From: Mimachlamys varia
Taxonomy: Eukaryota > Mollusca > Bivalvia > Pectinida > Pectinidae
Direction of reading: 5' to 3'
Length of the DNA stretch: 64,000 bases
NCBI GenBank assembly: GCA_947623455.1
Contig: OX392538.1
Coordinates: 34,781,001-34,845,000 of the forward strand
Part shown: positions 48,151 to 61,000 of the stretch, piece after piece
Layout: each line of letters starts with the position of its first letter
Position numbering within the stretch: position 1 is the first letter of the stretch
Translations under genes and position numbers: made by a program
Notes under the pieces: generated by a model
What the model saw: only the letters and a program-made list of their open reading frames with translations
The model's database searches: none
What the model was told of the DNA's origin: nothing

Positions 48151-49635
48151 TGGTACATGTAAGAATAACATATGAAGTGGATAATGTAAAGTTAACACTC
48201 ATTGTCTACATTTAATCACTGCTAGCCTTAATTTCCTCTGGCTACAACACCACATATGCTGATCTGGCTCACACCAGACATCTATCCTCATAATGTTTAC
48301 ATCTTATGTTCAGGCAAAACCTAGAAAAGTGGGGCTGTATCATGTAGGAAAATACTAAAGGCGTTTAATACGAATAAGACTTGAAATGGGAGTTATTGGG
48401 TTTTTAGTATGCACCTTAGTGTTGGGAAATCGGTAATTCAAATGATCACCATTTAGAATTGGTTGTTTCGACCGACTCGATAAGACATTATGTGTTACTT
48501 ATGATCGGTTACACTAACAATGAATTTTGGATATTTTTAGGTATTTTGCCTTACGACCCAGGATTTGACATGAACAATTGATGGTGATTTAGTCTACATA
48601 ATAATATACGATATAACTATACTAACAGTAACTAAAAAAATGTCTAAAAAAAAACCTCCGTCTTCTTTGAGCTCCTTAGCAATAATTAATTCATGTAAGT
48701 TCATAATTTTAAAAAAATACCTTGTTCCATGAATGTCCAATTAATCAATCATTAGAAATCGTTATCGATGATCGCATCGGAAAAGAATCAATTATTGATT
48801 ATTCGATTATCGTTCCATCACTTATCTTATGAAACGTATTTAAGCAGCTCAATGACCTATAATAACATTTTGATGAGATAATATAAACTGGATTGATAAT
48901 ATAATATGGGCGGGCGCAAACAAGATTAAAACAAGCTATCTTGGTTTGTTTGAAATTTACTGAAATTTTTATCCAAAAAGAAATTCTACAATTAATCGAA
49001 TATCATTCTTATTCAAAACAAAACAATATGTCAAAGAAAAGGGCAAAGCATTGTGAATATAAAAAAAATATTGTAATGTATATAAAAGCTAAAACATCCA
49101 ATGCTATCAAGATATACAATGAAACAATTTTAAATGACTGCAACTGATGCTGGGGACTATAGACATTCGTTGTTCGTTTTACAAGATGACTGCCGGAGGG
49201 GAGGGGTTGGTAGCGGAAGAATATTCGTATCTTGCAAAAGTGAAAAAACGCAATTGTGTCAGAATCTTAAAATGTGTATCGCCTAATTGCGTTAAAACTT
49301 ACATGTAATTTAAAGGGAAGAAAATGTAAGGTAAAAACTGTGGGAGGAGATCTCCGGTTAAGATTTAAGATAGCTTATATTATTATACCTTTACGTTTTT
49401 TTCTCTATATAAAAGTAATGTGATAATTTGACTATCAGCCTCGAGAAGATTGCGCATGTGTTTCCAGGACTATCACACCGTGTGACAGTTCGAAAAAACT
49501 CTCACACGGCAAACTGTCGCGAACTGTCACACCCCTGCTGTAACGTCGTCAGAACGTTTGGAAGACACAACGACATGCAAGCGCTTAATTGACACAGATT
49601 GTTTGTTGTTGCAGACGATAGCCTAACTATCAAAC

Positions 49636-49809
49636 ATGGATCAACACACTCGTTTTCAAAACGCCACAGATGTAGATATCGAGTCATTATTAACGGACAG
49701 AGATAGCCAAAACACTAAAAGGGTCATACAAACGTCTGTCAAGATAATGGAGGACTATATAGGAGATTCCCATACCAGCACAAACATCGCAGATATCTCA
49801 GCATTATAG
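49636..49809 (+). pseudogene. Possible DUF3504/Crypton-like gene fragment (57 codons)
   Basis: ATG at 49636 opens MDQHTRFQNATDVDIESLLT then DRDSQNTKRVIQTSVKIMED. From family knowledge this looks like the N-terminus of the large bivalve family of KCTD1/ZMYM-like proteins with a DUF3504 (Crypton tyrosine-recombinase-derived) domain. The frame stops at a TAG directly before an A-rich run (GAGAAAAAAAAAAAACG), and no continuation is seen before the foldback at 49863. A splice-like gttgttgcag lies 22 bp upstream of the ATG. It may be a truncated fragment or a first exon. Recognition is from memory only. Confidence 0.4.
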
Positions 49810-49862
49810 AGAAAAAAAAAAACGTAAAGGTATAATAAAACAGTTATAAAATGTGGTAGTTC

Positions 49863-49967
49863 GGGCAATAGTAATTTTGTCAGCCCCTCATCAACAACTG
49901 TTGCCCTCGGGCTAAAGCCCTCGTGCAACAGTTGTTGCTTCGTGGCTGACAAAATTACTATCGCCCT
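49863..49967. repeat. Foldback element
   Basis: GGGCAATAGTAATTTTGTCA pairs with TGACAAAATTACTATCGCCC; inner arms CAACAACTGTTGC / GCAACAGTTGTTG also pair around CCCTCGGGCTAAAGCCCTCG. Confidence 0.8.
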
Positions 49968-51043
49968 CATACCCATTTGATAACTGTATAATAGTGGTAT
50001 ACTTGTATCTAAGGGCAGTAACTCTTCAAAATATGATCGAATAAATATTCCCAATTTTATGTCATGATGAACACAGTTTGAAAGAGATCAGTTGAAAACT
50101 GAGGGAGGATATAGCTTCGGAGAAATAAATGGACAACGCCACATCATATACTACGTCCCGTTATTTGACGGTCGTAGCAAAAATGTTATGAAAATTAATA
50201 CTGAAACTATATATGCTTATTGCAAATGGATAGGTACTCTATATGACATATTCCTAACAAATATTTATTGATATGGAATGATACTTAAAAAAATCGATAG
50301 AAGTTTTTACATGGCGTAAACATAAAATACCTACATTGTATCAACAATAATACCACCTTACTGCTTCCTCGGTTTCACTTGAATTCTAACTGAATCATAC
50401 ATCGTCATGATATGAAATTCTTAACTGAAACCGTTATATGAGGCAAAATACAGCTAAAAAAAGCTAACAAAGTTGTTAAACGAAAGCCTTTTGTTAAACA
50501 TCGGAAACTTGTGATTTCACAGTAAAATCGAATCACATTCATTTTTGCCGATGAACGAAGCAGACTATTCTTTCTTCAAACAAACATTGAAAAACGGCCG
50601 TTCTCTATTACGACATTTTGATTCTGCAGATAGTTTTTTTTTCACAGTAAATCGACAATATCTTACATTTCATATATGTAGCACGTGTTTGCTTGTACAA
50701 TTCCGGTAGTGTTATGTACATTTTGTAAAATTAAAATCCTTACGAATTTCAGCTATAGGGATGCCGTGAACAAAGTGCTGTGAAATTCAGGAATTCATCA
50801 TATACATGAAATCTTTTGAGATACATGTAAGTATAAAATGATTACTTTATTATCCATACTTGATACATTCCAGTTGTTTCCAAACAATTTTCATTTGCAT
50901 CTACAATGGATGTATGCGCATGCTCTTGAGGTCAAAATGCTCAGATATGTGTGTACATGTAATCATATTTCTCTTATGTATGTTTTGTGTTGATTGCACG
51001 ATTAAGGATTTTGGATTTTTAATAGAAAACAATGAATGGAAAG

Positions 51044-51107
51044 GTTGGTTTGGTTGATTTTGTGTAACGTCCTATTAACAGCCAGAGTCATTTAAGGACG
51101 TGACATG
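51044..51107 (-). repeat. tRNA-derived SINE, 3'-tail fragment
   Basis: TTGGTTTGGTTGATTTTGTG, AACGTCCTATTAACAGCCAG and AGTCATTTAAGGACGTGAC match the tail of the family. Contains the TTAA that served as a target for MITE copy a in another SINE copy. Confidence 0.75.
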
Positions 51108-51571
51108 TAGTAACCTTTTCAAATCAAATATCGGTATGAATATACTAGTAGTTAATAAGGAGTATGAAAAAATAGATAATACCAAAGCGTAAACAAAACC
51201 ATAATCCGAACTCTAAATCGTTTTACTACAATTCGATGCAAGCTTTGGCGGTATTATACAAGATGAACAAACTTAACTAAATTTTCCCTTTAATATTTAC
51301 ATTAATATTTACACAGATCGATGGATGGCTTGATATACATTCATAAAATTCAATCACGTCTGGCATGCATACAGTAGTGTGTAATGCATGTTATTGCACT
51401 TTTCGTTGGGTTTTAAAAAAAGAAAACAAAATGTAGTCGTTCTAACATAATCAATTGGATGATTTTCGAAACGTATTCGCAGAACTTCATGTACGTCCCT
51501 CGGAGTCGTGTAGAGTGGAGAAATTCCAACATAAATTCCGTTTTTTTTTGTCTTTGATTTCAAAATGTTAA

Positions 51572-51940
51572 AGGTCCAATATACGTAACTTCAGAAAATG
51601 TTTCGGCATCTGAAAAATAATCCAGTTGATAACCATGCAAAAATAAGCCTAAAACGAAGTAAACCTGGGCGGTAACTAACAAGAAACTCTTGACAAAAAA
51701 ATCCAAAGAATTGAAAATAATTCAGGTGGGGCCCACTTCAATAACAAACCGAAGGTAGAAGACAGTTTTAAAATGGACGCGTGTTTACAAATACCGTGTT
51801 TCAACTGCTGCTGTACCGGTAACCGCGCAAGAATTCATCTTGAATATTGCTGATATCAGTTAATCTTAACTAAATCTATGAACATAACAAGTTATTTGGC
51901 TTGATCTTCGCTTCAAGTTTTGCCGAAAGTTACGTATGCC
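51572..51940 (-). mobile_element. MITE family AGGCCCAATATACG, copy d, abutting the receptor gene
   Basis: Reverse orientation relative to copies a-c: starts AGGTCCAATATACGTAACTT after TTAA (51568-51571) and runs through GGTAACCGCGCAAGAATTCA to GCCGAAAGTTACGTATGCC, where the last part of the right inverted repeat is lost. It begins 44 bp past the receptor stop codon and is therefore probably in its 3' UTR. Confidence 0.82.
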
Positions 51941-51983
51941 AAACTAAAAGGTCTCAGAATCAGCTGTACATTTATGAATATTC

Positions 51984-52040
51984 CTATATTCGATCATACG
52001 TCGTTGACTTTCCTCTTGTTAAAACAAACTTGCAACCATC
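51984..52040 (-). CDS. M6PR: M6PR-like gene, terminal exon 7
   Basis: After tttttcag it encodes DGCKFVLTRGKSTTYDRI and TAG. DGC continues the conserved tail block begun in exon 6. The last four residues YDRI form a C-terminal YxxPhi signal. Confidence 0.85.
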   Translation of the reverse strand, partial: DGCKFVLTRGKSTTYDRI

Positions 52041-55000
52041 CTGAAAAATAGATAAGAATATGTATTATAGATTGGACGAATTGTCACAGAATAAATTGAC
52101 AACGTTCTTATTTTAGCATGATTATATTCGAATGGTATCGATTTTAAACAGACATTGGCGAATAGCCCATACACGTAACAAGTTAAAGATATCAACATGC
52201 ATGAACATATTTTTAATAATAATATTAATATACAAAATTTGATAAAGCGCCCTTTCTAGCTAGCATAAGCCACTCTAAAGTGCTTTACAGTACATAGATA
52301 AACAATTCTTATACAATCAATACAATGAACACATACAGTTCAATCATATACAATTGTAAGGAGTTCGCAGGACCTGCCTTATCAGGGGCTTACGACTTGT
52401 CCTATAACATCTGGCTAATATCTCCATATGTGTGTGTATGTATGTGTGTGTGCTGGAGATGAATTGTGTTCTGTTTGTTGTGGGACCGTGTTTCAACGGC
52501 ATCTTTTAGAGTGCCACCACACTTGAATGCTACAACACAGATACGGCAACACCCACATTGGAGCATTCACTAATGCAATACTACCATTAAAGTCAAAAAG
52601 TGCGTAAAGAAGAAAAACCTTTTAAACACGATCGTTCGTATTATTCTTTCTATAATGCTGGCGTTATCCACATAGTATCATTTGATTTGGATTTTTTGTT
52701 GAATTTTGCATCATTGAAAACACGATAACAATACTTTGACCCGATGCAGCTTATAACCAGTATTAAACAATGAATCTATTCATACCTAATGCAATGTATC
52801 TCGAATTGACTGGAACTTGTATTATGTCCCTTTTTCCTCTTCAAAACCGTCAATGTGCTTATTATGTTTTAGGTTTTAGTAACCAGTGATAAAATTGATA
52901 TTTTCACGGAACGAAAAAGTAAGTAAGATTGAAATCAATTTGAACCATATCAATGTGATTATTATGTTTTAGTAACCATGGATATAATAAGATAATTTCA
53001 CTTAACAGAAAGGTAAACAAGATTGTACTACTCTTTGAAAAGGGAAGATACATATAACAGTTCGTGATGCCCCCCCCCCCCCCCAACCTCCTACACACAC
53101 ACACATACATACACAACCTCATATTTCCTGGTGTTGCCCGGTCTTGGCCCAGTTCCGTCATCAAAGGGTGATCGGCTTATTTACTATTTAACGACAATTT
53201 TCAAGCTTTGATGATTGTGTCAATCATCAAAGTATAATTCCTCAATTTTGCATGTAAATTGGTACTATTACATTTAGATATTTGCGAAGTTGTAACTAAA
53301 TCTATGGTTTTATTTTAAAATTACAGGATAATCTAAAAGCTTATCAGTTTATGAACAGCTGGGCCCTATAAATAGGGAAACAATAATATCAAGATCTAGG
53401 ACCGTATTCATGAAACCGTTCTCATGCTCAAGCATGGATTTCGTGCTCAAGCCTTATTTCTTGTTCTGGCTATAAATTATTTAAGAAATCTAACTTTGTC
53501 AAAGTTTTGGAAAAAAGTTGAGGAGACGTGACGCCAAAAAACGTTTTAAACATTTACATTGACTTTTTGACTTTTAGACATGATTAAGGAGAGTTTCAAG
53601 AAAGCTGGCTTGAGCACAGAATCCATGCTTGAGCATGGGAACGGTTTCATGAATACGGGCCCTGGTCTTACTTTAATCAGGCCGGGTACTGCTAACCAAA
53701 ATGAAGCATTTGGAATTCTTTCCACGCCGATGTGTTTTCTATAGAAGACATTTATTGATACGCCTCCGACTAAATACACTACAGCAAGGACGAGGGCACT
53801 GAAATAGTAAAAACATTGATTTCTTTTTAAATTGTCTGTGATCATTTACCGAGGAAAACTATCAATGTTAATGATAGTGGGAATAGTTACAATTCGCACA
53901 GACAAGTATACGTCAACGTTAAGGAATTCAATCACGTCGTTTAATAAGTATTATGAATAAAATCTTCATCTTAAAGGATCCTAGAATCACTGACGAAAAA
54001 CTACCTACACATGGCGAATACCTAGTGAATATTCAACACGAGGACCTCGAACCTGCGACATGGGGGCGACGGGCTAGTGGTAGAAACATGTCATCACCTT
54101 ATACATGTATATTTACAGTCTACACTGACATTCACTCGATAACCATTACTCAACAGACTATCATTATCACCGCATAACTGTAGTCAAACACGTGACCAAT
54201 TTATATGACGTCGACAACAATATATGTGAGCGGAACTATGCAAATTCTACAGTTTGAAACACGATTTTGTGACGTCACCAACAACAAACGTGGGCGGAAC
54301 TTGCAAATTTCACGCTGTTACATTTACTGAACCATTTTCACATTTATTAGTTTTGAAATGAAATCTGTGTTCGAAGATTTGACTATAATGAACAAAAAAG
54401 TTACGAACATTTCACAGAAAGATACTGTAAATATAAGGATAAACTTTCTATTTTGTTTAGGTTATCGGGGGATAACTACAATGGAAAACGGGTAAATTAT
54501 ACCTAACCAGCTTAGCCGGTTATTGAATTTAACCGTTTTCCATTTAGTTATCCTCCGATAACCTAAACAAAATAGAAAGTTAATCCTTAATTATTATAAT
54601 ATAGCCAACACAACACCGAGGTGGCTGGCTAGTTGAAGAGGAATGTTAGACACTTTAACAACATAGCCAGCACGATACTGAGTGGGAGGGCTAGGGTTAG
54701 CGGAATGTCAGACTTCTTCATCATTTGGTCACCACGACACTGATGTTGAGGGCTAGTGGTAGCGGAATGTCAGACTTCTTCATCATTTGGTCACCACGAC
54801 ACTGAGCGGGAGGGCTAGTGGTAGCGGAATGTCAGACTTCTTAATAATTTGGTCACCACGACACTGAGTGGGAGGGCTAGTGGTAGCGGAATGTCAGATA
54901 TCTTAATCATTTGGTCACCACGACACTGATGTTGAGGTCTAGTGGTAGCGGAAGATCAGACTTCTTAATCATTTTGTCACCACGACACTGATGTTTAGGG

Positions 55001-58000
55001 CTAGTGGTTGCGGAATGTCAGACAACTTGACCACTTAGCCACCGCGACCCAGATGTGAAGGGCTAGGGTCACCAGAATCTAAACAATATGATATACATAT
55101 ATGTATATATGTTTGTTATTTAAGAAAGAGGGGTGGGTTGAAAATGTGAAACGAAAATGGCGAATACCGAAGCACCAACGAAACGATAAACCGAACTTAA
55201 ATCGATTAAACTAAAGGCAAAACAGGAACAAAAGAAAGATTTACATGGATACCCTCGTAAAAGTACAAGATAATTAGACCAGGTGTTCCGTAAGGGCAAG
55301 CGTCGTATGCTTCATTGACGACATACACCATGTAAGCCTTGGTCACATTCAAGTAAACATCAAGTCCTCAAAATGAGAACCGAGTCATTATTGTCAACAC
55401 AACAAATAAACACATTAATGAGCATACCCAAAAACGTTATTCCTCATACATGTATCACACAAAGATACAGAATGTAGGCAATAGCGATAAATATTTACAA
55501 TCTACACTGACATTCGCTCGATAAACATTGTTCCACAGACTATCATTATCACCTGATAACGGTACTCAAACACGTGCCAAATTTCTATGACGTCGACAAC
55601 AATACACATGGGCGGAGCTAAGGAAATCCTCGAGCTAGAAAGACAATTGTGTGACGTCATCAACAAATAAACGTGGGCAGGGCTTACAACGATTTTTGCA
55701 ACTTTTATGCATTGAACCATTCTCACGTTTATTAGTTTTGAAATGAAATTTGTGTCCAAAGATGGGACTTTAATGGACAAAATAGTGACTAACATTCACA
55801 GAAATATACTGTAAATATAAGGATAAACTTTCCATTGTGTTTACGTTATTGGGAGATAACTACAATGAAAAATGGGAAAATTATTCGCCGATTATTGAAT
55901 TTACCAGTGTTCCATTGTAGTTATCCCCCAATGACCCAAACAAAAAGGAAAGTTAGCCATTGAATAAATTCGTATTTGAAAGACAAGGTAACGGATATAC
56001 TTACCCTATACAAATGATGGTCCCGACAGATATCGCACTACTTTTACTACCCCCGCCGCTGTTTCCCTGACAGATATATTTACTTGTCAGTCCAAAGTAC
56101 TGAAAGAATTGAAAAAAATATATAGTGACCCACTTTGTGTTAAATTTAAGTGTCCTTATATTTGTGTAAATAGTTTTATTTCATTAATCAAATACAAAAA
56201 AAGAGTTGCAACCATCTTACAATAATTAATTTTCCATCGATTGTATGCAGAATGCAGCATTCTGATTTGTTGAGATTTTATTTTCATGTCTTTGAAAAAA
56301 AAAAAAAATCCAAAAATGGCGCGAAAAAAAATTGACGTCACAATGCGGCAATTGACGTTGCATATTGATTTGTAAAAAAGAATCTATTGTAAGATCAGTC
56401 AAATTGTACATAAACATGTTTTAATTTGAAAATAAGTTTCATAAATTTATTATAAGCATTGATGTAAATTATATTTTAGTTTCATAGGGTTATGAAACTT
56501 TTTGCTTGCAAACTTTTGCAAGAATCCGCTACGCGGATTCATACAGTTTGTTAACAAATTATTTTTCGTACCCATATAAAACTAAAAAAAAAACTATCAT
56601 CAATGCTTAAATGAAAAAATGAAAAAAAAGTAGTCTTAGTACAAAGAAAAGGGTAACGGTTTAATTTTTGCCTTATGCCTTAGTTTAACTAAATTTGTTT
56701 CCTGAAAGGTATCATTTATTGATAACATTTTATTTATGCACAGAAAAGAAATGGTTATAGTTTGGTAATAAGTACGCCTTAAAAGTCTTAATATGTTACG
56801 TAGAAGCAGAACGATTTTCTAATTTATTGTAATTGATTGTATGAAATATTTTGATTTAGGAATTAAATATTTATTTATATTGTTTTGTATTTAGTTTCAT
56901 ATAAATATATACGTAAATATTCACGTAACTTTTACATGACAGATTACTGTAAACCAACTTATTTTCGCGTGCGATTTTAATTTTCGCGGTTGACTAAAAT
57001 TCGAGAAAATGAATCGCCGCAAAAATGTTTCAATTAGAGGTATGCCAACTGCAAGAGTAGTGTACTGTAGTGAACATAGGTTTTATGACCGTAATTATCG
57101 CGAAATAAAATCGTCGCGAAATAGTCGGTTTTTTTTATAAAAAAACATAACGCGAAATTAAGTCGCCACGAAAATAAGTTTGTTTACAGTAGATTGTGTC
57201 ATGTATAGTCAACTCATTTATGATGTTTACATTCTATGTTAGGGTATATAGGTTTTATGGATTGAAGTACATGTAATCATACTTACATAATCGGGACTGC
57301 TGGGGTCGGGTAGTGGCCCTTGAGCCACCAAGGTTCCCTCCTGGGATTGATCACATGTTAACAGGATGTGGGAGTTCCTGCAAGAAACAAAGTTATATTT
57401 AGTACTTTTGACAGGAAGTATGAAATATATTCCATACCATAACGCCTTTGTACATGTATTAGAAAAATGGTAATTGTGCCAATTACGGATTTAAAAAAAA
57501 CCAAACCAAACCACCGTTTTAATGGCCAATTCAGCATGCCATAAAAAACAAGAGGTCAAGTGGGTCTGTATGCTTACCGGAATATAAAAGGCAGCTAAGC
57601 ACTTAGCTTAAGTTATGCCTCAGGAGGCATGCACATCAGTTTATTACAATAATGTGTATAATTGATATAAGTGTTCTCTCCCTTTAGCTAATAGGGAAAT
57701 TGGTCAGCTCAGTAATGTCCCTTTGTATATGCAGCAAAGGATTATGGGTAGAGACACATGTCATGTTTATTTAAAAAACATACATAATCAATCGAGGTTA
57801 TGCAAGAATGACATGGCATAACATAAGCCATCTAATAACTAAAGAAATAAACATCCCAAAGAAAAATGGCACAACAAAAGCCTGAGTGGGGGTTGCTAAA
57901 CACCCCATCTATATGTTTATATTAAGTTTAAAATCAAAAAGTTCCTGAGATATTTTGGGAGGTAGTGGGTGGGCGAAATACGATTAACTTCAAAAAACTT

Positions 58001-61000
58001 GGAAAATATGAAAACAGTATCAATGTTTACAAAATTCACATGGCGCGCAGCAAAATGTCTCTACCCATAATCCTTTGCTGCATATACAAAGGGACATTAC
58101 TGAGCTGACCAATTTCCCTATTAGCTAAAGGGAGAGAACACTTATATCAGTTATACACATTATTGTAATAAACTGATGTGCAGGCCTCCTGAGGCATAAA
58201 TTAAGCTAAGTGCTTAGCTGCCTTTTATGCCTCCTAGGTCCTGTCACAAATAACTCAAAGAAAAAATTGTGATTGAAAATGGTCACTAAAATATATGGTG
58301 ACATGTCATGTTTATTTAAAAAACATACATAATCAATCTAGGTTATGCAAGAATGACATGGCATAACATAAGCCATCTTATAACTAAAGAAATAAACATC
58401 CCAAAGAAAAATGGCATTGATTATGTATGTTTTTTTTAAATAAACATGACATGTCACCATATATTTTGGTGACCATTTTCAATCACAATTTTTTCTTTGA
58501 GTTATTTGTGACAGGACCTAGGAGGCATAAAAGCTTTTAACGCAATAAGGCATTACAATCATCACAAGGGTAACTGCTAAACTAAAGGCTTGGGAAACAC
58601 GATCCCCATTCAGACTTTTCTTACAAATTATGCAATAGGGGCAGCAGGTACATGCACAAATATAACACCATATTTGCAGCGTAAAGGCAATTATTGTCAA
58701 CCATTTGATCATCGTCTCATTATTGTATTGATGCTGTGAATTTCTATACTTTAAAGATAATACGTGGTATCATGAAAACAATCGCATCAAACTGTTTTCA
58801 TCCAGAGAGTTTTCTTAACCTTTAAACATACCACAAAATCCCGATTGCATATCAACTACATTTATAAATACATTTGTTTTTGACGTTATAATTGTAAAAT
58901 TCCTTATCACCGATCATGACGGCTGCTCTATATATGAGACGAGCATAAACCAATTTAACAATCCGCTGTTGTCCAATAAACTTAATTCAAACCTGGATAC
59001 ACCGATCGGTATGCAATTCAATGTAAGGTGGATGATCAAATCTTTGTTGACGTTATAAACTTCAGATGAATGCTAGATGATATGGGGGCGTCCAACGCTC
59101 GCAGTAGATACCTATATTTAATACTAGAACAGGTCAACTATTTGCCTCTAGGTAAGATATGGCTTGTGTTGATGAGTACAATGTCCATTATTGACCTAGT
59201 CAATAAACATGAGACAGAAGTCACATGGTGCTTCATACAGGTAGATGAACTTGAAACAGAGACCTAGGTATATTGACATTACCTCTAAATAATCGGTCGA
59301 CTTCACCTACACATATTGATAACGAAGGCCTTCTTGATTACCGTTTTATAGTAACACCACAGTAATTTTGTTACTACAGTGTATATACCGTATATCGGGT
59401 TATTTTAGCGAGTGTATAATTTTCGCTATGTTCGCGACAACACTCTTTCGCGAAAATTTAAATATCGCCAAAATTGGTTTCATTATATAGTATGAGGATA
59501 TAGTACAAGATAAAAAGCATTAGGTGCATCATGGTTGGTAAAACTGTATGATCACCTTAAAGCACGACCAGATGTATCTTAAGTGGCCCACAACGGCATA
59601 TTGCCGTGCTACAATATATTCTTCACGATAATGTTTGATGCAATACCTGAGGATTGTTAATGAATATAATTGTTGAAAACCACTTGTTGTGTTATATATG
59701 ATGCATACGCTAAAATAAATAATTGTAGTTGGATCACCGCTTAAAATAATATACGCTAAATATAAAACCTGTGATTATGTACAGAAAACGAGAAATTTAG
59801 CATACGCTCAAAACAACCGATATACGGTACATGTATACTACATTATTATGCACCAATTGCATAGTAGCTGACATTAATATCGCAAGGAGGCTTACACGAA
59901 CATGACCCAGTATCCCAAATTACATTACAAATTATTCTCTCATATCTCGCCATATTGGATAGAGTTTGCCCATGTAAGAAATCTATGTAAGAAAAATCTA
60001 TCTTACATAGCATTTCACGCGACGTGACGTCACAATGGCTTAACAATGACGTGACGTCACGAATACGGTAAACTCTGATGCCGGAAAGATAAAACGACGG
60101 CGTGATAAAATTAAAACCTTTCACAAAATTTTAACCATTAACACCAGAAAGAGGAGATTAATTTTTCTGAGCAAACTACGTTTGCAAATATAGGGTATGC
60201 TTAAACTCGCTGTCTAATTCGTTTTCGTCAAAAAAGATCAAGGAAAAAGTTGTAAATTGAAAATGGTAGCCAGTTTAAACATATTTTCATGGTTTTTGAG
60301 CTTATTCGGGTAGTTGATATGAGAGAAAAAGACTCTTTCATTATGTATGTATGTAGGATAGGGATATTCCACCCTCGGGATCACAAAATGTGGTAAAACC
60401 CTCGGCAAGCCTCGGGTTTCACCACATTTTGTGACCCCTCGGGTGGAATATCCCTATCCTACATACACGCATATGAAAGAGTCTTAAATTCCTCCATTCC
60501 ATACATCGTGAGGTCGTCCTTATATGCTGTTAATTGGACGTAAACGCATTTAACAGCAACGATGAAATACGCGCTTATATGTAGATCAGATAAAGACTTG
60601 TCTATACTTAGGCTAGTAAAACACCTAACATACACACCCGTTATTCATATTGGTATAAGCATTTAACACTTATACCACTGACCCATTGGTGTAACAGAAC
60701 AGGTACCAAGATGCACACTCTTATTATCATAGAAGGTCAAAAACATTCGGTACAATTTGGTAATATGATAAAAAAAAACAATTCGGTATTAACCGTCAAA
60801 CCGTTTGTTTAATGATTTATAATATTGTCCTGGTGAAAAAGTATTTAGTCTATAAAAGTGATATTTTTCACCAGTGGAAAAATTTATATTTTTATTAATG
60901 ATATATATCCGTGTTCGAAGACACTGTTAGATCTCCTATTTATGTTTTACCATCATAGTAGGTACATCATTTTCTTCATTTACTTCATTTTCTTCATGAT

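Larger units (their letters stand above)
47041..51983. other. Convergent intergenic region (3' ends of DUF1295 and receptor genes)
   Basis: No full gene. Contains a dispersed repeat (47883-48150), a possible gene fragment (49636-49809), a foldback (49863-49967), a SINE tail (51044-51107), a second fragment of the 29268-type repeat (about 51157-51235) and MITE copy d (51572-51940). An AATAAA for the DUF1295 gene was not identified with confidence. Confidence 0.6.
53799..56004 (-). other. M6PR-like gene, intron 5
   Basis: Almost entirely repeat: a duplicated block (54105-54590 and 55487-55960, offset 1,382 bp), a 62-bp tandem array (54601-55075), a dispersed repeat (55125-55392) and a SINE fragment (about 54015-54095). 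Confidence 0.75.

Noticed and set aside
47890..48162. 90-codon gene
   Set aside because: Matches a dispersed repeat with two decayed relatives in the window; no start context or splice partners.
48941..49147. 68-codon lysine/isoleucine-rich frame
   Set aside because: Composition reflects AT-rich sequence; no similarity or splice support.
53546..53845. 99-codon single-exon minus-strand protein
   Set aside because: Only its middle (53672-53798) is real, as exon 6 of the receptor; the flanks are intron and foldback element.
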